Shown one piece after another: positions 35,807 through 44,081 of a stretch of DNA of 64,000 nucleotides (the stretch's first letter is position 1; each line of letters opens with the position of its first letter). Under the pieces are notes generated by a model, which was not told where the DNA came from, ran no database searches, and saw only the letters and a program-made list of their open reading frames with translations. The DNA lies in the NCBI GenBank assembly GCA_016178705.1, contig JACOST010000008.1:1-64000 (forward strand), in the 5' to 3' direction. Position numbers and translations under genes: made by a program. The DNA is from Deltaproteobacteria bacterium (GTDB lineage: Bacteria > Desulfobacterota > Binatia > HRBIN30 > JACQVA1).

Positions 35807-36259
35807 TCAGCCACGGGGCAGCTGAGCAAGGAAGTCTTCTGGTCTGCGACAAGGTAGAACTGTCGACACTGCGTCGAAATGAGAGTCGTATGTGACGATC
35901 GCTTCGCATCCATGGATGGCTGCAGCGACGGCGTGTGGCAAGTCGCTCGAATCGCGCAGCGAAGCAAATCGCGCTGCGTGCCGCCGCCGCTCGACACGGG
36001 AGAGGAGCGGAAAGAGTTGCAGCGGCAGCGAGAGAATCTGCACGAGTGCCGCACGCCCATAGGCTGCGCCAACAGAGAAGTCTGGGGCGCTGTTGAGTGC
36101 GAATACATGCACCTCGTGCAGCGCGTAGAAGGAAGTGGCCGCGGCGAGTGCGCCGGAAGCAACGTGCGCAAAGAACTCCGCGGTCGGTCGGTAGCGTTCG
36201 CGTTCGACAGTTTGGGTCAGTGTGTAGACGAGCAGGACCGACGTGTCGATGTAGAGCAC
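35807..36259 (-). CDS. PIN-domain ribonuclease toxin (VapC-like)
   Basis: 150 residues with the PIN acidic pattern: YIDTSVLLVY at the N-terminus, the central ALHEVH (Glu), and the C-terminal DSSDLPHAVAAAIHGCEAIVTYDSHFD. VapC toxins are Mg-dependent RNases. The GTG at 36259 is preferred, since the upstream residues of the open frame belong to the antitoxin gene; it starts one base after the antitoxin stop. The arrangement antitoxin-then-toxin is that of vapBC. Confidence 0.85.
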   Translation of the reverse strand: MLYIDTSVLLVYTLTQTVERERYRPTAEFFAHVASGALAAATSFYALHEVHVFALNSAPDFSVGAAYGRAALVQILSLPLQLFPLLSRVERRRHAARFASLRDSSDLPHAVAAAIHGCEAIVTYDSHFDAVSTVLPCRRPEDFLAQLPRG

Positions 36260-36260
36260 C

Positions 36261-36419
36261 CTAGCGCGTTCCCGTACGTTTGAGTGGCGGCGTACTCGCC
36301 GGCATCTCAAGATCCTCGCCGTTGGCCGTGATCCGCTTGAGGCTCTCCTTGCGCGCGCGGTGCAACAGCTTCGCGACAGACTTGCCGCGTAGGTACTTTC
36401 CGAAGTCCTTCAGCTCCAT
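36261..36419 (-). CDS. Small VapB-like antitoxin
   Basis: A 52-residue basic protein from the ATG at 36419 (MELKDFGKYLRGKSVAKLLHRARKESLKRI), too short and diverged to assign to a known antitoxin fold. Its role is inferred from position: it ends one base before the PIN toxin start. The helical KSVAKLLHRARKES segment could be a ribbon-helix-helix or toxin-binding helix. Not confirmed. Confidence 0.6.
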   Translation of the reverse strand: MELKDFGKYLRGKSVAKLLHRARKESLKRITANGEDLEMPASTPPLKRTGTR

Positions 36420-36460
36420 ATAGTCATCGTTGCCGACGCCCGGAGAGAAGTCAATTTGCC

Positions 36461-36600
36461 GGCCTACTACAAACGAAGGCAAGCCGGGAGAGCGTAGCGG
36501 TCAGAACGGTTTCTACGGCGGCGGTTCGGTGGAATTCTTCCGCATCCTACACGAGTGGCGCGCCGCGGGTGGGCTGAAGGGTCTTGATCTCGGCTCATAA
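36461..36600 (+). pseudogene. Degraded 3' fragment of a second Baeyer-Villiger monooxygenase copy
   Basis: Nearly identical to the last 140 bases of the BVMO gene (35643-35782). Shared runs include TTTCTACGGCGGCGGTTCGG and GAATTCTTCCGCATCCTACA, ending LDLGS and TAA instead of LDLGD and TGA. Small deletions near 36462-36482 and a TAG at about 36495 break the frame. The VapBC-like pair lies exactly between the two copies. Confidence 0.88.
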
Positions 36601-36628
36601 GGGCGCCGATCTCGATCCGAGGGAAAGA

Positions 36629-37012
36629 ACTCAACGCAAAGTCGCCAAGGCGCAAAGGCGCAAGGCACTCTCTTCACGGCCGTCGGCGTAACGAGGCTCG
36701 GCTCGATAGCGGTTCAGATTGACCATGAAGAACTCGCGCCCGTCGTCCGTGCGCGCGAACTCGCTCAGGCGAGCGCGAGCCTCGGGAGCGGGAATCGCGG
36801 CCTCCATTCGTGCATCGATCCGTTGCAGCTCGTCGGCGGACAGCGGCGCGCCGCAGCCGCCGTACCAGAAGAGGAACCCGGCATAGAGCAGTCCGAGCGG
36901 AAGCCAGACCTTGATCATCGTCGTGAACCTCCTCTGTCGAGTGCGCAACTGAGCAGGAGGCGCCGTGACTCAACCCCTTGCGCCTCTGCGCCTTGGCGAC
37001 TTTGCGTTGGAT
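36629..37012. repeat. Inverted-repeat element B3 with short-word arms
   Basis: The left arm (36629-36665) is CAACGCAAAGTCGCCAAGGC then GCAAAGGCGCAAGG. The inverted right arm (36976-37012) is CCTTGCGCCTCTGCGCCTTG then GCGACTTTGCGTTG. The 310 bases between the arms carry most of a truncated gene. The same class as B1, B2 and B4. Confidence 0.8.
36631..36918 (-). CDS. Truncated membrane-anchored protein ending in repeat DNA
   Basis: 95 residues from the ATG at 36918 (GAGGAGG 8-13 bases upstream). There is an N-terminal membrane anchor (MIKVWLPLGLLYAGFLFWY), then a soluble part with EFARTDDGREFFMVNLNRYR. The last 14 residues (EESALRLCALATLR) are encoded by the left arm of element B3. Proteins with an FFMVNL.RYR motif are, as I remember, longer than this, so the gene probably lost its 3' part when the element arrived. 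A working product is doubtful. Confidence 0.6.
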   Translation of the reverse strand: MIKVWLPLGLLYAGFLFWYGGCGAPLSADELQRIDARMEAAIPAPEARARLSEFARTDDGREFFMVNLNRYRAEPRYADGREESALRLCALATLR

Positions 37013-37062
37013 GGTTTTCTTCTGGCGCTCCGTCAGCGACCCGTTCTTCCATTTCATCATCA

Positions 37063-37941
37063 TCATCGATCTGACGAACCAAGGAACTCGCCGATCGCAC
37101 GATTCACGGCATCGGGCTGTTCGAGCGGCGCAAGATGGGTCGCGTCCTTGACGATGTACTTTCGGCTGCCGGGGATAGCCTTCGCGAGCGCGTCCGTGTG
37201 TTCGCGCTTGATGTCATCGAACTCACCAGCCATCACGAGCGTCGGTGTTTTGATCTGTGCAAGGTCATCGAGGGTGTAGCTGGGCTGCGATCGCCACATG
37301 GCCACGACCTTGCGATAGAAGATCGGCCAGTGCGCGGGATCGGGAGCTACACGCGCGTAGAAGTCGCGCAGGTCCGCGACCTCCGCTGCATCGGGGGACG
37401 CATCGGCCGGGGGCAGATGCTCCACCCCGGTCACGTTGTAGTTCGCGCCGATCGCGACGAGACGGCCGACGCGCTCCGGATGACGCATCGCGAGGTCGAG
37501 ACCGATGATTCCCCCGTCACTCCAGCCGACAATGTCCGCCTTGCCGACCTGCAGGTCATCGAGGAGCTTCAGCATGTCGTCGGCCATCCGCGCATAGCTC
37601 AGCGGCTCTTCCCCATCGGTCGAACGCCCATGCCCACGGCTGTCGGGTGCGATGACGAAATGAGACTGCACGAGCGCGCGGATCTGGTAGTGCATGGACT
37701 CATGGAACGCGGTGCCACCATGCAGCACCAGCACGGGCGCCCCGGCGCCAAACGTTTCGTAGTAGATGCGAACACCGTTGATCTCCGCATATCGACCACC
37801 GTGCGCCGTGCGCGAAACGGCCTTCCAGAGATAGAAAGCCGGAATCCCGAAGGCTAATCGATTGAGCGCACAAAAGCCGCCGCTGGACACCAGCATCACT
37901 CCGGCGAGCCCGAGCAGAACACGCTTCGACCTTCTAGTCAT
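37063..37941 (-). CDS. Alpha/beta-hydrolase
   Basis: A 292-residue alpha/beta-hydrolase with an N-terminal membrane or signal segment (VLLGLAGVMLVSSGGFCAL). The oxyanion block is VLVLHGGTAFHESM, the nucleophile elbow GWSDGG (Ser), the acid in VMAGEFDDI and the catalytic His in KDATHLAPLEQP. Such proteins are esterases, lipases or lactonases; a BVMO with a nearby hydrolase is a common pair for opening lactones, but here they are on opposite strands. Confidence 0.88.
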   Translation of the reverse strand: MTRRSKRVLLGLAGVMLVSSGGFCALNRLAFGIPAFYLWKAVSRTAHGGRYAEINGVRIYYETFGAGAPVLVLHGGTAFHESMHYQIRALVQSHFVIAPDSRGHGRSTDGEEPLSYARMADDMLKLLDDLQVGKADIVGWSDGGIIGLDLAMRHPERVGRLVAIGANYNVTGVEHLPPADASPDAAEVADLRDFYARVAPDPAHWPIFYRKVVAMWRSQPSYTLDDLAQIKTPTLVMAGEFDDIKREHTDALAKAIPGSRKYIVKDATHLAPLEQPDAVNRAIGEFLGSSDR

Positions 37942-37968
37942 GATCTCCGCACATCTCGAGAAGCGCTG

Positions 37969-38271
37969 TCAACCGGGTTGTTCGCTCGGTTTCCGCTTCG
38001 CCGACTGGCTCAATTCGTCGTAGATCACTGCGCGGTGGCCCACAGCAACGATGCGCAGCGCGCGGTGGGCTCGATCCACCTCATAGACGATCCGAAAGCG
38101 CCGCACCCGGTACTTCCAGAGGCTGGCAAGTTCTCCGATCAGCGGCGCGCCAATCTGAGGACTCTGTGCAAGCGCGCGGATCGCCTGTTTGACGCTGTGC
38201 TTCACGTCCGGCGGAAGACGACGAATGACGTCGCTAACGTGGGGCGGAATGTCCGGCGCGAGCAGACGCAT
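37969..38271 (-). CDS. RelE/ParE-family toxin
   Basis: 100 residues: a helical hairpin (PHVSDVIRRLPPDVKHSVKQAIRALAQSP) and a C-terminal sheet with WKYRVRRFRIVYEVDRAHRALRIVAVGHR. This is the RelE/ParE layout with the basic RNase-side residues. It follows the Phd/YefM antitoxin with a one-base overlap. Probably a translation-dependent mRNA interferase; a gyrase poison (ParE) cannot be excluded. Confidence 0.88.
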   Translation of the reverse strand: MRLLAPDIPPHVSDVIRRLPPDVKHSVKQAIRALAQSPQIGAPLIGELASLWKYRVRRFRIVYEVDRAHRALRIVAVGHRAVIYDELSQSAKRKPSEQPG

Positions 38272-38564
38272 TAGCGGCGGCGCTTCACGCGCGGCCGCAC
38301 TGACTCACCGAACACCTCGTCGAAGGACAACCCGTGACCGCCCTTGGCGTAGAACGCGCGACTGCGTTGGATCTGGCGCAGCAGGTCGGGATCGGAGAGC
38401 ACGTCGAGCGTCTCTTTGAATCGCTCGTACTCCGCGTAATTGAGGATCACCGCCGCCGGCGTTCCGTTCCGCGTCACGACAATCTCATCCTCACGTTCGG
38501 TAACGCCGTTCAAAAGCGCGGGCAGATGGGTCTTCACAGCAGAGATCGGCAGCGTCTTCGTCAT
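38271..38564 (-). CDS. Phd/YefM-type antitoxin
   Basis: 97 residues starting TLPISAVKTHLPALLNGVTEREDEIVVTRNGTPAAVILNYAEYERF, the typical Phd/YefM DNA-binding domain. The C-terminal part (LDVLSDPDLLRQIQRSRAFYAKG) is the toxin-neutralising tail, rich in basic residues at its end. It is the first gene of the pair and would repress its own promoter. Confidence 0.9.
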   Translation of the reverse strand: MTKTLPISAVKTHLPALLNGVTEREDEIVVTRNGTPAAVILNYAEYERFKETLDVLSDPDLLRQIQRSRAFYAKGGHGLSFDEVFGESVRPRVKRRR

Positions 38565-38836
38565 GGCAGTTCCCTATCGACCATAATTCTGGTCTGCTGG
38601 ACAGTAACGCGACGGCACGGAGGCGTCAACGCCGTCGCGACACGCCGTCGCGACTGGCGACGAACCAAGGCCCCGCGCTCGTGCGCGCCACCGGAGCTTC
38701 CTGCCGCTGTCGCCGCGGCGGCGTGGCGCTCTTCGATGGGACCTGGGCGGAAGGGATCGAAGCGCTCCCTCACAACCTCACCGTGTGCGGTCGGCGTCCT
38801 CGTCATGGCGGGACTCTTGGCCCGCGATTGTGAGCA

Positions 38837-40168
38837 TCACTGGACGTCGGAACCTGAGAGCAGGCGAAGTGCAGCAGCGACCACCGGGTCCTGGACGGAA
38901 GGGAAACCCATCGCGGGGTCGGCATCTATCAACAAATCGGGCTGCACACCGCTATCGAGCGAGGATCCTGTCGGTGAGTAGGTACGAGCAGTTGTTAAAC
39001 GCAGGGCAGCCTCTCCGATGGGGATGATTGTCTGGACCGTGCCACGACCGAGGGTGCGCGTCCCAACGAGTACCGACCTTTTGTGCGCCTGTAGGGCGGC
39101 GGCCACGATCTCGCTGCCGGCAGCGGTTCCCCCGTTGACGAGGATCGCGATCGGGATGTCGCACCACGTGCCTTCCTTTCGGGCGTAGTACTTCTGGTTC
39201 TGGCCCTGAGCGCGGCCCTCTGTGTAGACGATGAGGCCCGCATCGAGAAAGACATCGGCAACCCTCACTGCCTGCGAGACGAGGCCCCCGGGGTCGTTTC
39301 GCAGGTCCAGCACCAGGCCATCCAACGAACCCTCTTGTTGTAACGAACGGAGCGCGCCTTCGACATCCGTGCCGGTGCGCTCCGAGAACTGGGAGATGCG
39401 GATGTAGCCATAGGTTTCTTTGACACGCGAGAACGTTACGCTGCGCAACCGAATCGCTTCTCGCGTGAGGGGTTGGGCCAACACGTCCGAAGAACCCGCA
39501 TGCTGGACGGTGACCAATACTTGGGTCCCGACCGGACCCCGCAGACGACGGACGGCTTGGACAAGGCTGAGGCCCTCAGTCGACACGTCACCGATCGCAA
39601 GCAGTTGGTCACCCGGTCGCAGCCCCGCGCGGGCGGCAGGCGTTTCCTCTATCGGCGATACGATGGTGACCACTCCGTCCCGTATCGTGATCTCAAGCCC
39701 AACTCCGCCGAATCGCCCACGTTTGTCCACCTGCAGGTCCTGGTAGACCTCAGGACTCAGATAGACGCTGTTCTGATCTAGCGACGACAACATTCCGCTG
39801 ATCCCTGCCTCCACCAGTGACTCGCTATCGCTGCGCTTCGCGGTGGCGGGATCGATATCCATTCCCGCGATTGCGCCATCGACTAGCTTGGCGGGATCGA
39901 CGCGGTCGACATAGTTGTTCACCGTGGCCACGAATGCCGCAGTGAACAATTTCAACTCATCGCTGCTCGACTCGACTTGCCGCTCAGTCACGCGAGTCCC
40001 GAGAGCCGTCTGAAAACGGTCGAGTTGGGGACGGAGTGATTCGTCGACGGAAGGTTCCCGGCGTTCCACCGCGGACCCGCTCCTCGATGCGAGCAGCAGC
40101 GAACATCCCGCAGGGGAGAGTGCCAGAGCAACAATCAGAGACAAGCAGATGTCTTTAGGACCCGTCAC
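38837..40168 (-). CDS. S41 (C-terminal processing) peptidase-family lipoprotein lacking catalytic Ser and Lys
   Basis: 443 residues from a GTG at 40168. The lipoprotein signal (ICLSLIVALALSPAGC) is followed by a helical region, a PDZ domain (VGLEITIRDGVVTIVSPIEETPAARAGLRPGD) and the S41 core (LDLRNDPGGLVSQAV). Active CtpA/Prc enzymes have a SAS-type block before SEI and a lysine about 25 residues later in G-K-G. Here the sequence is GGTAAGSEIV and GTRTLGRGTVQ: Ala replaces the serine and Arg the lysine. It is therefore probably an inactive family member acting through its PDZ domain. The open frame upstream to 40465 has no family similarity. Confidence 0.82.
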   Translation of the reverse strand: MTGPKDICLSLIVALALSPAGCSLLLASRSGSAVERREPSVDESLRPQLDRFQTALGTRVTERQVESSSDELKLFTAAFVATVNNYVDRVDPAKLVDGAIAGMDIDPATAKRSDSESLVEAGISGMLSSLDQNSVYLSPEVYQDLQVDKRGRFGGVGLEITIRDGVVTIVSPIEETPAARAGLRPGDQLLAIGDVSTEGLSLVQAVRRLRGPVGTQVLVTVQHAGSSDVLAQPLTREAIRLRSVTFSRVKETYGYIRISQFSERTGTDVEGALRSLQQEGSLDGLVLDLRNDPGGLVSQAVRVADVFLDAGLIVYTEGRAQGQNQKYYARKEGTWCDIPIAILVNGGTAAGSEIVAAALQAHKRSVLVGTRTLGRGTVQTIIPIGEAALRLTTARTYSPTGSSLDSGVQPDLLIDADPAMGFPSVQDPVVAAALRLLSGSDVQ

Positions 40169-40464
40169 GTTTGTCCGGCCTCTCCGCAGAGCTGAGAACG
40201 TTGCCAGTGTAGGAACTCTCCGAGCCTCACCACCGCTCGTTCGTCCTTCGACTCCCACATGTCGCAGGCCGTCGCAACCCGTCAAGCGCGCCGCCGCTGG
40301 CGTGGGAAGGCTGCGGGCTCGGGCAGCGAGAGATCGGGGCGAGAGTCTCAGGTCGGTCCGTACGCGGTCACCAGACAATTGCGCAGATGGCACTCGGGAG
40401 AGACGGGGCGAGATTGGACGCGCGTTGGAGCTGCCTATTTCCACCTTCAAGGGTTGACCCCGCA

Positions 40465-41430
40465 TTACGCCGGGCTTCCTAGCGGGACCGTTCCGCTCGG
40501 TCTCCCGAACACAGCACTGGATTCCGTGACTTTGCCATTCAGTATCAACGCGAAGGTCTCAGTCGCAGAGAACACATGGCGACTTGCGTTTGATGCAGCC
40601 CGGTTGTTGAACTCCGCGACACCCTGCTCGGTCAGGTGAACGACCGGTGGAAGTCCTTCCTCAAACACGCCGTAGAGTCCGATCTTGTGGCTCAGCGGGA
40701 CACACAGCTCCGTGCTCGGCAAGCCGAAGCCTATTGGCGCACGCATTCCCGGCTCCTTCCATCTCAACGTCACCGGATGATCTGAGCACACGAACTCGGG
40801 ACCGTCAGAAGGTGCGAGGCACAGAGACCACAACCGTCGAGCGAACAGCTTAAGGAGGTTGTCGAAAGCCTGAAGCTCCACCAACTGATTCCCAGCCCGT
40901 GGACAGACGATGTCGTACTGACCACCCTTGATGAACCGTCTCGCCTGCTCGTACGATACTTGTAAAGCCGCTTCCGATAGATACCCCGCTTCACGTGCCT
41001 GCGCGACGACATGGTCAAAGACCGTCTTCTTGGACACGAGCAACTCGGCAACAAAACGTGCCTGCTGTGCCCTCGCTTGGTTCCACGATTCTCGCATTTG
41101 TGGGTTTCGCACCGCGATGAGGACAATGAGGTTGATGATGTTGTCGTAGTCGTCACCCTGCGGAGAAGAGCCAGCGTCGGCGGCTCTGCGAATGGCTGCT
41201 GCCGCGTGCCCCTCAAGTTCCGAAAACGCCTGCTCAAGGGCATCCGGGCGCTCTCCCTCGATCTCAATCCGATTGAAATCCCTTTCGACCGCGAGATTTT
41301 TCGGAGATGCCACAAAACGTTTGCCGGTTTGGACCTCCAGAACCCAGCAACGCCCGTCGATGGTTCCAGACTTGGTGAACCCGGCGAGATACGCTTGCGG
41401 AAGGTAATGGTGCCTTCGTGCCGTTGGCAT
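40465..41430 (-). CDS. DUF4238-domain protein
   Basis: 321 residues with the DUF4238 start (RRHHYLPQAYLAGFTKSG) and its further blocks (PKNLAVERDFNRIE, EFVCSDHPVT, FGLPSTELCVPLSHKIGL). Function unknown. DUF4238 genes are often found singly in accessory regions near toxin-antitoxin genes, as here. No signal peptide or membrane segment. Confidence 0.88.
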   Translation of the reverse strand: MPTARRHHYLPQAYLAGFTKSGTIDGRCWVLEVQTGKRFVASPKNLAVERDFNRIEIEGERPDALEQAFSELEGHAAAAIRRAADAGSSPQGDDYDNIINLIVLIAVRNPQMRESWNQARAQQARFVAELLVSKKTVFDHVVAQAREAGYLSEAALQVSYEQARRFIKGGQYDIVCPRAGNQLVELQAFDNLLKLFARRLWSLCLAPSDGPEFVCSDHPVTLRWKEPGMRAPIGFGLPSTELCVPLSHKIGLYGVFEEGLPPVVHLTEQGVAEFNNRAASNASRHVFSATETFALILNGKVTESSAVFGRPSGTVPLGSPA

Positions 41431-41506
41431 GGTCGTCAGATGCTACGCCCGATCACAACGAACGCAACCTTCCTCCAAAACCTTGCTCAGCGTTCACGTT
41501 CACGTG

Positions 41507-41692
41507 AAGAGGGTCGCCGCGAAGGATCGTCCGGTGCTCTTCACTGCAATGGCGTTCAGCGACTTGTTGCTCACGCTGGACCGCGCCGACTTCGGCAGCT
41601 TTATGCAAACCGGCTTCTACGGGTTGCCGGTGTTGACGCCAGGAGAGTTCCTCCGACGCGAACGCGCGGCGGGACGCCTGCCGCCAGTGTGA
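41507..41692 (+). pseudogene. Remnant of a PIN-domain toxin gene (C-terminal third)
   Basis: The plus frame reads KRVAAKDRPVLFTAMAFSDL then LLTLDRADFG, FYGLPVLTPGEFLRRERAAGRL and a stop. This is the end of a PIN domain, with the last acidic residue in LTLDRADF. The N-terminal acidic residues are missing and the sequence upstream is unrelated. It is taken as a leftover of a vapC-type gene and partly explains the mosaic of this zone. Confidence 0.6.
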
Positions 41693-41705
41693 ACCCGTCG
41701 ACGGG

Positions 41706-42167
41706 TCAGCTCACCAAGCGCGGATCGAGGAGAAACGGTATCGATCGCCCAAATCTGAGGCGCCCGAACGCGGGGTGGGCGGGATTGAGCACGTAGTTCA
41801 AATCCTCCGGCACGATGGTGCTCGGTACCGCCAGCGCCAGGGCGCGGCCGGACACGAGCCACTCGTCGCCGATCCGCTGCGTCGCCAGCAGCCCGCGTGA
41901 CGTGCGCCAGTGTCGCGGCAACCGCCCGGCGGCCAGGCGATCGACTAGTTTGGAATCGACATCGAACGTGAACGCGACCAGACGCGGGAGCGGCCGGCCG
42001 ACGTCGAGATGCACAAGCACCTCCAGCACGGCGAGCGACTTCGTGGCGCTCGCATACACCGCCCGACGACCAGGCGAGTTCCAGCGCCCACCGAAGCGCT
42101 GCGCCGCTTTGCCGTCGAATGCCGTGGCCGCGTGCTTGCGTTTCACAACGCGCCACAACTGCGGCAT
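41706..42167 (-). CDS. RES-domain toxin
   Basis: 153 residues of the RES fold: LWRVVKRKHAATAFDGKAAQRFGGRWNSPG (Arg and the GGRWN block), AVYASATKSLAVLEVLVHL and the C-terminal VPSTIVPEDLNYVLNPAHPAF. RES toxins (ParT/MbcT type) destroy or modify NAD+ or target enzymes by ADP-ribosylation. Its start codon overlaps the antitoxin stop (TGATG). Confidence 0.93.
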   Translation of the reverse strand: MPQLWRVVKRKHAATAFDGKAAQRFGGRWNSPGRRAVYASATKSLAVLEVLVHLDVGRPLPRLVAFTFDVDSKLVDRLAAGRLPRHWRTSRGLLATQRIGDEWLVSGRALALAVPSTIVPEDLNYVLNPAHPAFGRLRFGRSIPFLLDPRLVS

Positions 42168-42604
42168 CAGGTGTACACGCCGTGCTCCAGGCGGCCAATG
42201 AGATTCTCGACCTCGCGCGCGCCGACTTCCGTCTGCGCGTGATCGAGAGGCGTTTCACCGTCGAGAACGCGGGCGGGTTTGCTCAGCCAAGCGCGCGCCG
42301 CATCCTCGTCGCCGTCGTGCAGTTCGGTGGCCAGACGGAACAGCCGCGCCAAGCGCAGCACCCGGTCGCTGTGGCCGGCGTCGAGGCGCTGGCCGCCTTG
42401 ACGGCGGCGGGAGAGCGTCGCGATCGAGAGGCCGATCCGCGCGGCGAGGTTCTCCACCGTGAGGCCGAGCAGCTTGCGCAGGGCATCCAGCTCAGCGACC
42501 GGCAGGCCTGCTTTAACTCGTGCCGCCGCCTCCCCGGCGCGCAGCGGCAGACCCTTGGCATGGGCCTTCACCAGCATCCGGGCGTGGACTGTATGGGCTT
42601 TCAT
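42167..42604 (-). CDS. Xre/MbcA/ParS-type antitoxin
   Basis: 145 residues. The N-terminal HTH part (LDALRKLLGLTVENLAARIGLSIATLSRRR) is followed by the MbcA/ParS/Xre C-terminal domain (DRVLRLARLFRLATELHDGDEDAARAWLSKPARVLDGETPLDHAQTE), which binds the RES toxin. The ATG at 42604 is preferred; the frame is open 14 codons further. The CATA...TATG inverted repeat around the start could be an autoregulatory operator. Confidence 0.92.
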   Translation of the reverse strand: MKAHTVHARMLVKAHAKGLPLRAGEAAARVKAGLPVAELDALRKLLGLTVENLAARIGLSIATLSRRRQGGQRLDAGHSDRVLRLARLFRLATELHDGDEDAARAWLSKPARVLDGETPLDHAQTEVGAREVENLIGRLEHGVYT

Positions 42605-42703
42605 ATGATTAGTATGAACCTTCCATTTGCAAGGAGCAAGAAGCATCCGTACGCCATGGCCCTGGTGGCGCGCACAGGGGCAACGACACGCTCGCCGCAG
42701 TCC

Positions 42704-43936
42704 TCACTTCGCCGGTGGCGGTACCGATCGGCGCCGGAGCAGATCATCGATGATACGCGCCATCTGGTGGCATGCCTCCTCGGCGCGGCTGAGGGAGCGA
42801 GCGGATTCCTCGTTCAGTTGCGGTTCCATCATGCCTACCAGTTCGAGGTAACCGGCGGCGGCGGTCAGCGGATTCTTCAGATCGTGCGCCACGGTCCTCG
42901 CGTAGGCGTCGAGCTCGCGAATGAGCCGGGCCCGTTCGGTGACATCGTGCAGCGCAACCAGCCGCCCGATCGTCGCTCGGGTTTCATCCCGAATCCGCAG
43001 CGACCTGATCTCGATCACGTGCCCGTCGTGGGCGATCTCGATACTGTCGCCGTCGCCTCGTTCCACCACTTCCCGCACTTGACTCCAGAAGGGGAGCAGC
43101 GCAGCCGCCAACGCCCCTTGTGCTCCTTCGTCGCCGAGCAGCAGGCGAGCGGCGGGGTTCGCGTCGATAACGCGCAGCGCCTCGTCCAGCACGATCACCG
43201 CGTCACGGTGTTGTTGGAAGAGCAGACTCCGCACCGCAGGCATGACATCGAGCAGGCGGTCGTGAAACGTGACCCAGGCCACAGCGGCGAAGGTCACGAG
43301 CAGCGCAAGGGGCGTCAGGTCGATTCCGCGTGTGAGCCGCGATACGACGAACAGGTTCACGATCAGCGGCGCCATCATGCCGAGGCTCAGCAGGACGGTC
43401 CGCCGCACGTAGAAGGTTGGCGACCCGATGGTGTGGGCGAAGAGCACGGCAACCCCGCCGAGGATCAGGCCATACGTCAGCGGCAGATGTAGCCAATAGA
43501 ACGCTGGGCCCGGCACCAGCGCCGGAATTCGGACGAATCCCATATCGGTCCACTCCGACGGTTGCCACATGAGATGATGATACGCATTCGTCGCCATCAA
43601 CATGATCTCGCCCGCCAGCGCGCCAACGACGGGCGCGCGAACCACCCGCCACCACCGCGTCCGCTGCGCATAGATGCAGGCGAAGCGGAAGAAGCAGACG
43701 GTCACACTCAAGATGACGGCCCAGGCCGCGCGACGTGCAAGCTCTTGAACCGGGGGAACGTCGAGGAGAAAGGACAGCGCATCGAGCGAGGTCCATAGCC
43801 CACACGACAGCAGGCAGCCGCCGAACCAGATCGCACCCGGTTGACCGCGGTTCTTCCAGAAGTACCACGCCAGCCAAAACGACCCGCCGGTCGCAGCTAG
43901 AAGGATCGGCGGGATTGCCTGTGCGAGGTTCAGCAT
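42704..43936 (-). CDS. 7TM sensor histidine kinase half: receptor, PAS and HisKA, no ATPase domain
   Basis: 410 residues. Seven membrane helices of the HisKA_7TM type lie in the first 220 residues (block YAQRTRWWRVVRAPVVGALAGEI, LMATNAYHHLMW). Then comes a PAS domain (DAVIVLDEALRVIDANPAARLLLG) and a dimerisation helix with the phospho-acceptor H351 in TVAHDLKNPLTAAAG. The protein stops about 60 residues after that His (DDLLRRRSVPPPAK), with no N, G1 or G2 box. It therefore cannot phosphorylate itself alone. It diverges by 145 bases from a paralogue that has the ATPase domain. The ATG at 43936 matches the paralogue start. Confidence 0.88.
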   Translation of the reverse strand: MLNLAQAIPPILLAATGGSFWLAWYFWKNRGQPGAIWFGGCLLSCGLWTSLDALSFLLDVPPVQELARRAAWAVILSVTVCFFRFACIYAQRTRWWRVVRAPVVGALAGEIMLMATNAYHHLMWQPSEWTDMGFVRIPALVPGPAFYWLHLPLTYGLILGGVAVLFAHTIGSPTFYVRRTVLLSLGMMAPLIVNLFVVSRLTRGIDLTPLALLVTFAAVAWVTFHDRLLDVMPAVRSLLFQQHRDAVIVLDEALRVIDANPAARLLLGDEGAQGALAAALLPFWSQVREVVERGDGDSIEIAHDGHVIEIRSLRIRDETRATIGRLVALHDVTERARLIRELDAYARTVAHDLKNPLTAAAGYLELVGMMEPQLNEESARSLSRAEEACHQMARIIDDLLRRRSVPPPAK

Positions 43937-44081
43937 GGAGCTGGTCCCTTTATTCTGCGGCACGGGCAGAAGTGCAAGCGCGACCGCAACGAATGGGCGT
44001 CCGAACCAACGGCACTCCGACCCGCCGCCAGCAGCCGCTCGAGAGTTTGTGCAAACCGGCGGCGCCCGATAAGCAGGCTGA

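Noticed and set aside
42608-42703. Remnant of an ATPase domain downstream of the truncated sensor kinase
   Set aside because: The 96 bases after the stop show no N, G1 or G2 box in any frame.
42119-43492. A 457-codon plus-strand open frame
   Set aside because: Shadow of the antitoxin and truncated sensor-kinase genes; no motif.
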